Positions 60,883-64,000 of a DNA stretch of 64,000 nt are shown in pieces. The notes beneath the pieces were generated by a model. The model was not told where the DNA came from, did not search any database, and saw only the letters and a list, made by a program, of their open reading frames with translations. Source of the stretch: Mesostigma viride (Eukaryota > Streptophyta > Mesostigmatophyceae > Mesostigmatales > Mesostigmataceae). Every line of letters starts with the position of its first letter. Position 1 is the stretch's first letter. The stretch spans positions 4,623,783-4,687,782 of the forward strand of contig RPFO01000026.1 of NCBI GenBank assembly GCA_009746045.1, in the 5' to 3' direction. Position numbers and translations under genes: made by a program.

Positions 60883-61460
60883 CATATCGCTGGCTGAGGA
60901 CCAACACGAAAAAAGAAGCCATATGGCTGGCTGAGGACCAACACGAAAAAAGAAAACATTTAGCTGGCTGCATGAGGACCAATACGAAAAAATACTCTGG
61001 TCGCTCGCCGAGAACCAACCAGAAAAAAGAAGCCGTGTCGCTGGCTGAGGACCAACACGAAAAAAAGAAAATATATTGCTGGCTGAGGACCAACCCTAAA
61101 AAAGAAGCCATATCGCTGGCTGAGGACCAACACGAAAACAGAAGCCATGTCGCTGGCTGAGGACCAACCCTTCAAAAGAAGCATAGCGCTGGCCGAGAAC
61201 CAACCAGAAAAAAGAAGCCGTGTCGCTGGCTGAGGACCAACGCGAAAAAGAAATATATTGCTGGCTGAGGACCAACCCTAAAAAAGAAGGCATATCGCTG
61301 GCTGAGGACCAACACGAAAACAGAAAGCCATGTCGCTGGCTGAGGACCAACCCTTAAAAAGAAGGCATATCGTGGCCGAGAACCAACCAGAAAAAAGAAG
61401 TCATGTCGCTGGCTGAGGACCAACACGAAAAAACAAGCCATATCGCTGGCTGAGGACTAC
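60883..61460. repeat. ~37-bp tandem repeat, GCTGGCTGAGGACCAAC family
   Basis: About 16 imperfect copies of a unit with GCTGGCTGAGGACCAACACG followed by an A-rich part (AAAAAAGAAGCCATATC). Variants include GGCCGAGAACCAACCAG. It directly abuts the 30-bp minisatellite. Minus-strand frames rich in FVLVLSQR are period artefacts. Confidence 0.92.
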
Positions 61461-61499
61461 AAAAGGCATCATAGACGCCACCCTGCTCGCGCGAGTAAG

Positions 61500-61660
61500 T
61501 AGGGGTTCGTTGCACATTTACCTGCACGCAATAAATAGGAAGGGGGAAAAAACGGCCATTGAACAGGCCACGGATTAGAATTGGGCTAGCTATAGACTAA
61601 CCTGACCATTTTGAAGGCATATGCAACAAACATGCAAGCTCGACATAGAGAAAAGACTGG
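61500..61660. repeat. Diverged fragment of CACTA-2 interior
   Basis: CGTTGCACATTTACCTGCACG at about 61508 and the following ~140 bases (GGAAGGGGGAAAAAAC, ACAGGCCACGGATTAGAA, AAGGCATATGCAACAAACAT) match 43901-44060 inside CACTA-2 with many differences. An older relative of that element has left a piece here. Confidence 0.65.
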
Positions 61661-62440
61661 CGCTGTTGATGCACCTTCCTTTATCAGGGATGGGCGGCGA
61701 GTTGAGGCGGTCATTTGTCTCCACCATCTTAGGCAGCCATGATTATTGGAACAGCTATGGCGGCAGCAGTGGGTGGTGCGGTTTTCGAAACCGCAACAGC
61801 TGTTGTGACCGATCGTGCCGTGTGAGTCGACCCCTGTCCAACGGCCCAGCGTAACCCGGCGTTCAGGACGGAAAACGTGGCATGCTCCGCCATTACGGCC
61901 AACGAGGCGAAACGCGGGAGTATCAGATTATTCTTATTGGCAACCGCGCATGCGGATTGGAACGACTCACAATGTGAGTAATCCAGCGTCGGTCTATCAA
62001 CGGTCACCAACGCAGGTATAAAAGGAAAGCAACACAACACAGAATTTGACGCGGCAATCGGGAGGTGTTTGGATTCGGTTGCGCGTCACACCTCAGTGTG
62101 CTGTGGATAACTACGTCCTCGATTCGATTTCCTGCGTTGAGGCAGCGCCGGTGCTTTGTTTGGCGGAGCGGGTCGTCTGAGAGATCATCTGTAAGCAGAT
62201 AGTGTGTGTTCCAACCAGAGTGCGTCAACTCTGCAAAGCGGAGCCGGTGGCCTACTGAGGGAGGGCCGGAACAGGACGGATGGTGGATAGGAGATGTGCA
62301 GAAGAAGTTTCGGAGAAGTGGCAGAAGTCATTGTGGGGGTGTAAGTGAGAGCGCAATGAGAGTAAAAAAATGAGTGTAAGTGAGAAGGTCGTGATGGGAT
62401 AGTAGAGATGAATAGGTGGAGGGCAGTGATAGAACTAGAG
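61661..62440. other. Unassigned sequence with a TATA-like site
   Basis: No supported gene. TATAAAAGG at about 62017 followed by ~200 bases without long frames could be a promoter and leader, or part of an LTR, but no repeat partner was found in the window. Confidence 0.3.
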
Positions 62441-62935
62441 CATTACTAGCCCAATATATTAAACTTGTCCTGCTGTCCATATGCTTATTATTATATGATT
62501 ATTGTTATGAATATGATATATGGTTTTTCTAAATATTTATAAATAGTATTGGTTACTGGCTAACTTACGTGTACAGTTTGGAATGATATTTGGTCTAGTC
62601 TAGATGCATACTAAGATAGAGTTAATGCCATTGATACAAATTTAAAATATAAGATAAAATTCTATGACAATCATACATATAATTAAATGCACATCACGTC
62701 CTTTTTGTACATACAATGAGTAGAAAATATTTTAGTATTATAGAATAGGCTAGTCTGTCCAGTTCAATATTTCTTCTTATCGTAAAACATAAAAGATATG
62801 AAATAGAAGCAGTAACTAGATAGAATGCAAAACTATGGTAAAATACGCAATAAAGGATACTTTCCATATTTAGCTACATAATTAAACATTAATAAAATTA
62901 AAAAAATTATGTTACAATATTCAAGTTTTATTTAT
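62441..62935. other. AT-rich segment, no gene
   Basis: About 500 bases far richer in A+T than the rest of the window, stops in all frames, no tandem repeat. Borders are fairly sharp. Could be an organelle-derived or transposon-derived insert, or a spacer. Nothing decisive seen. Confidence 0.5.
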
Positions 62936-64000
62936 TAGAAATCTTAAAATAATTCCATGAATATGCTTGTCGTGATTGTCCTGTCTTGGTGTGATCATCC
63001 AGGTACCCATCGGCAAACGACACCGACACGCCTGAAAAAATGAGCCGGGAAGGTGTGTTTCCAATGATGGCAAATCTTGGTCGCGACTTGCAGCGCGACC
63101 TCTTCTCAGTTCCATACGAAAAGGCTTAAACTTATGTGTAACTTCGCAAGGGTCGCGCGCAGAAGCTACCCCAAAATTCAATGAAGTTTACTTCTCTTTA
63201 TTTTGCTTCGCTAAATGAGAGATCTTTTTGTATCTGCGAGAAAGGGGGGGTCATTTCGCGGAGTGACTGCTAATATGTTAATTGTCCGTCGAATTTCTTT
63301 TGTTTCTGCAGCACGGGAACGGGTGTTTCTTTCGCCAACCCTCCTCCTCCTTGCGTGGTCGGCTTTGCTATATCGACTCATGCCCAAACAACTTGAGCAA
63401 CGGGACACCGACGCCCCTTTGTCAGCGGATCTGAAACAGCTCGAAAAGAAGTTTTCGGGAATGAAGAACCGCAGCATCCTGCCCGCCCGGTCAGGAAGCC
63501 ATCCAAAGGCCTGGCCAGTACGCCGAGAAGAAAGTCTGTTGTGGGACTCATCTTGCTGTGAGGCGTACAACGTAGTTCATCACATGAGGAATGAATCTAC
63601 CAAGCCGGGCCTCTTGTTGAGGAAGATTGTTGATTGGCTTTCAATAAGAGGGCTGAACAGAGCTCAAGGCGGAGCATTTTGACATTCGGTGGCAAGCTCT
63701 TTGATGAGCAGCGGCCTTGCACAACTGGCGAGGTCTTGGGTGGCTCGGCTGATCGCTCTTTTTGACGACTGTCGAATCCGACCATGACAGAGACGTCCAG
63801 ATCATTTTGGTGTCAACTCTTTTTGTGGGGACGACATCGAGAAGGAGTTTTCGGCGGCAAGAAGTTGGAGAGAATGACAGGTGTCGCCCGCGAAGAACAA
63901 TTCTCAAAAGTTCGGGCGATTCAGGAATCGCAAAGAAGGTGGAGTTCCCTGACGCGTGCGCTGGCGCGAAAGAAGAGGAAGTTGCCCCAAATTTGTAATC
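62936..64000. other. Unassigned right end; weak ORF at 63215-63682
   Basis: Two palindrome-like pieces occur here (GACTTGCAGCGCGACCTC near 63082 and GGGGTCATTTCGCGGAGTGAC near 63246), related to the motif at 24-42 kb. A plus-strand frame at 63215-63682 (ATG, 155 codons) has no recognisable domain and overlaps frames on the other strand, so I do not call it a gene. Sequence runs off the window. Confidence 0.35.

Noticed and set aside
58865-61111. Frames of 340-740 codons across the third part of the minisatellite and the 37-bp repeat
   Set aside because: Same artefact; no start context, composition or splice support, and they are equally open on both strands.
63215-63682. 155-codon plus-strand ORF
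   Set aside because: No recognisable domain, competing frames on the minus strand, no splice or promoter support.

Overview
This window is eukaryotic nuclear DNA dominated by nested transposable elements and satellites. Evidence: spliceosomal GT-AG introns that join in phase, chromodomain and PHD-finger Ty3/gypsy elements, CACTA (EnSpm) DNA transposons, tyrosine-recombinase (YR) retroelements with split direct repeats, and long micro/minisatellites. A Ty3/gypsy element carrying a C5 cytosine methyltransferase points to a streptophyte (charophyte) alga, because such elements are known from charophytes and dinoflagellates. That assignment is an inference. No bacterial operon, rRNA, tRNA or CRISPR was seen.

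Layout. 1-3150: a diverged ~172-bp tandem repeat, a broken transposase-like gene fragment and a satellite with a nested 8-bp VNTR. About 3.2-19.7 kb: one chromodomain Ty3/gypsy element on the minus strand (viroplasmin-like ORF, gag, zinc knuckle, PR-RT-RNaseH-INT-chromodomain, and a 762-aa downstream ORF). Its pol gene is cut twice by split-direct-repeat elements: a 2.3-kb non-autonomous one (8701-11039) and a 5.4-kb autonomous PAT/Ngaro-like one (11378-16770). Removing both restores one open pol frame exactly. 20.8-30.3 kb: a multi-exon hypothetical minus-strand gene with several single-base frame breaks. Many of its introns carry copies of a ~22-bp imperfect palindrome.

30625-42258: an 11.6-kb CACTA element with two divergent genes, an intact six-exon Transposase_21 gene (plus strand) and a four-exon companion gene (minus strand) whose first intron is swollen by (GTGA)n and (GAAG)n microsatellites. 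42.6-60.9 kb: a G-rich 30-bp minisatellite split by two insertions. One is a 4.6-kb non-autonomous CACTA (43251-47873) that keeps only the tail of a transposase gene and contains a MITE-like element. The other is a young ~10.7-kb Ty3/gypsy element (48244-58973) with the order gag / zinc knuckle-protease-DNA methyltransferase / RT-RNaseH-integrase-PHD. Its repeats are arranged A1-internal-B1-A2-B2, which is odd for an integrase element. 60.9-64 kb: a ~37-bp tandem repeat, a diverged fragment of the small CACTA, an AT-rich stretch and sequence I cannot assign.

The most notable system is the gypsy element that encodes its own C5 methyltransferase together with a C-terminal PHD finger: a candidate DNA-methylation writer and histone-tail reader in one selfish element.
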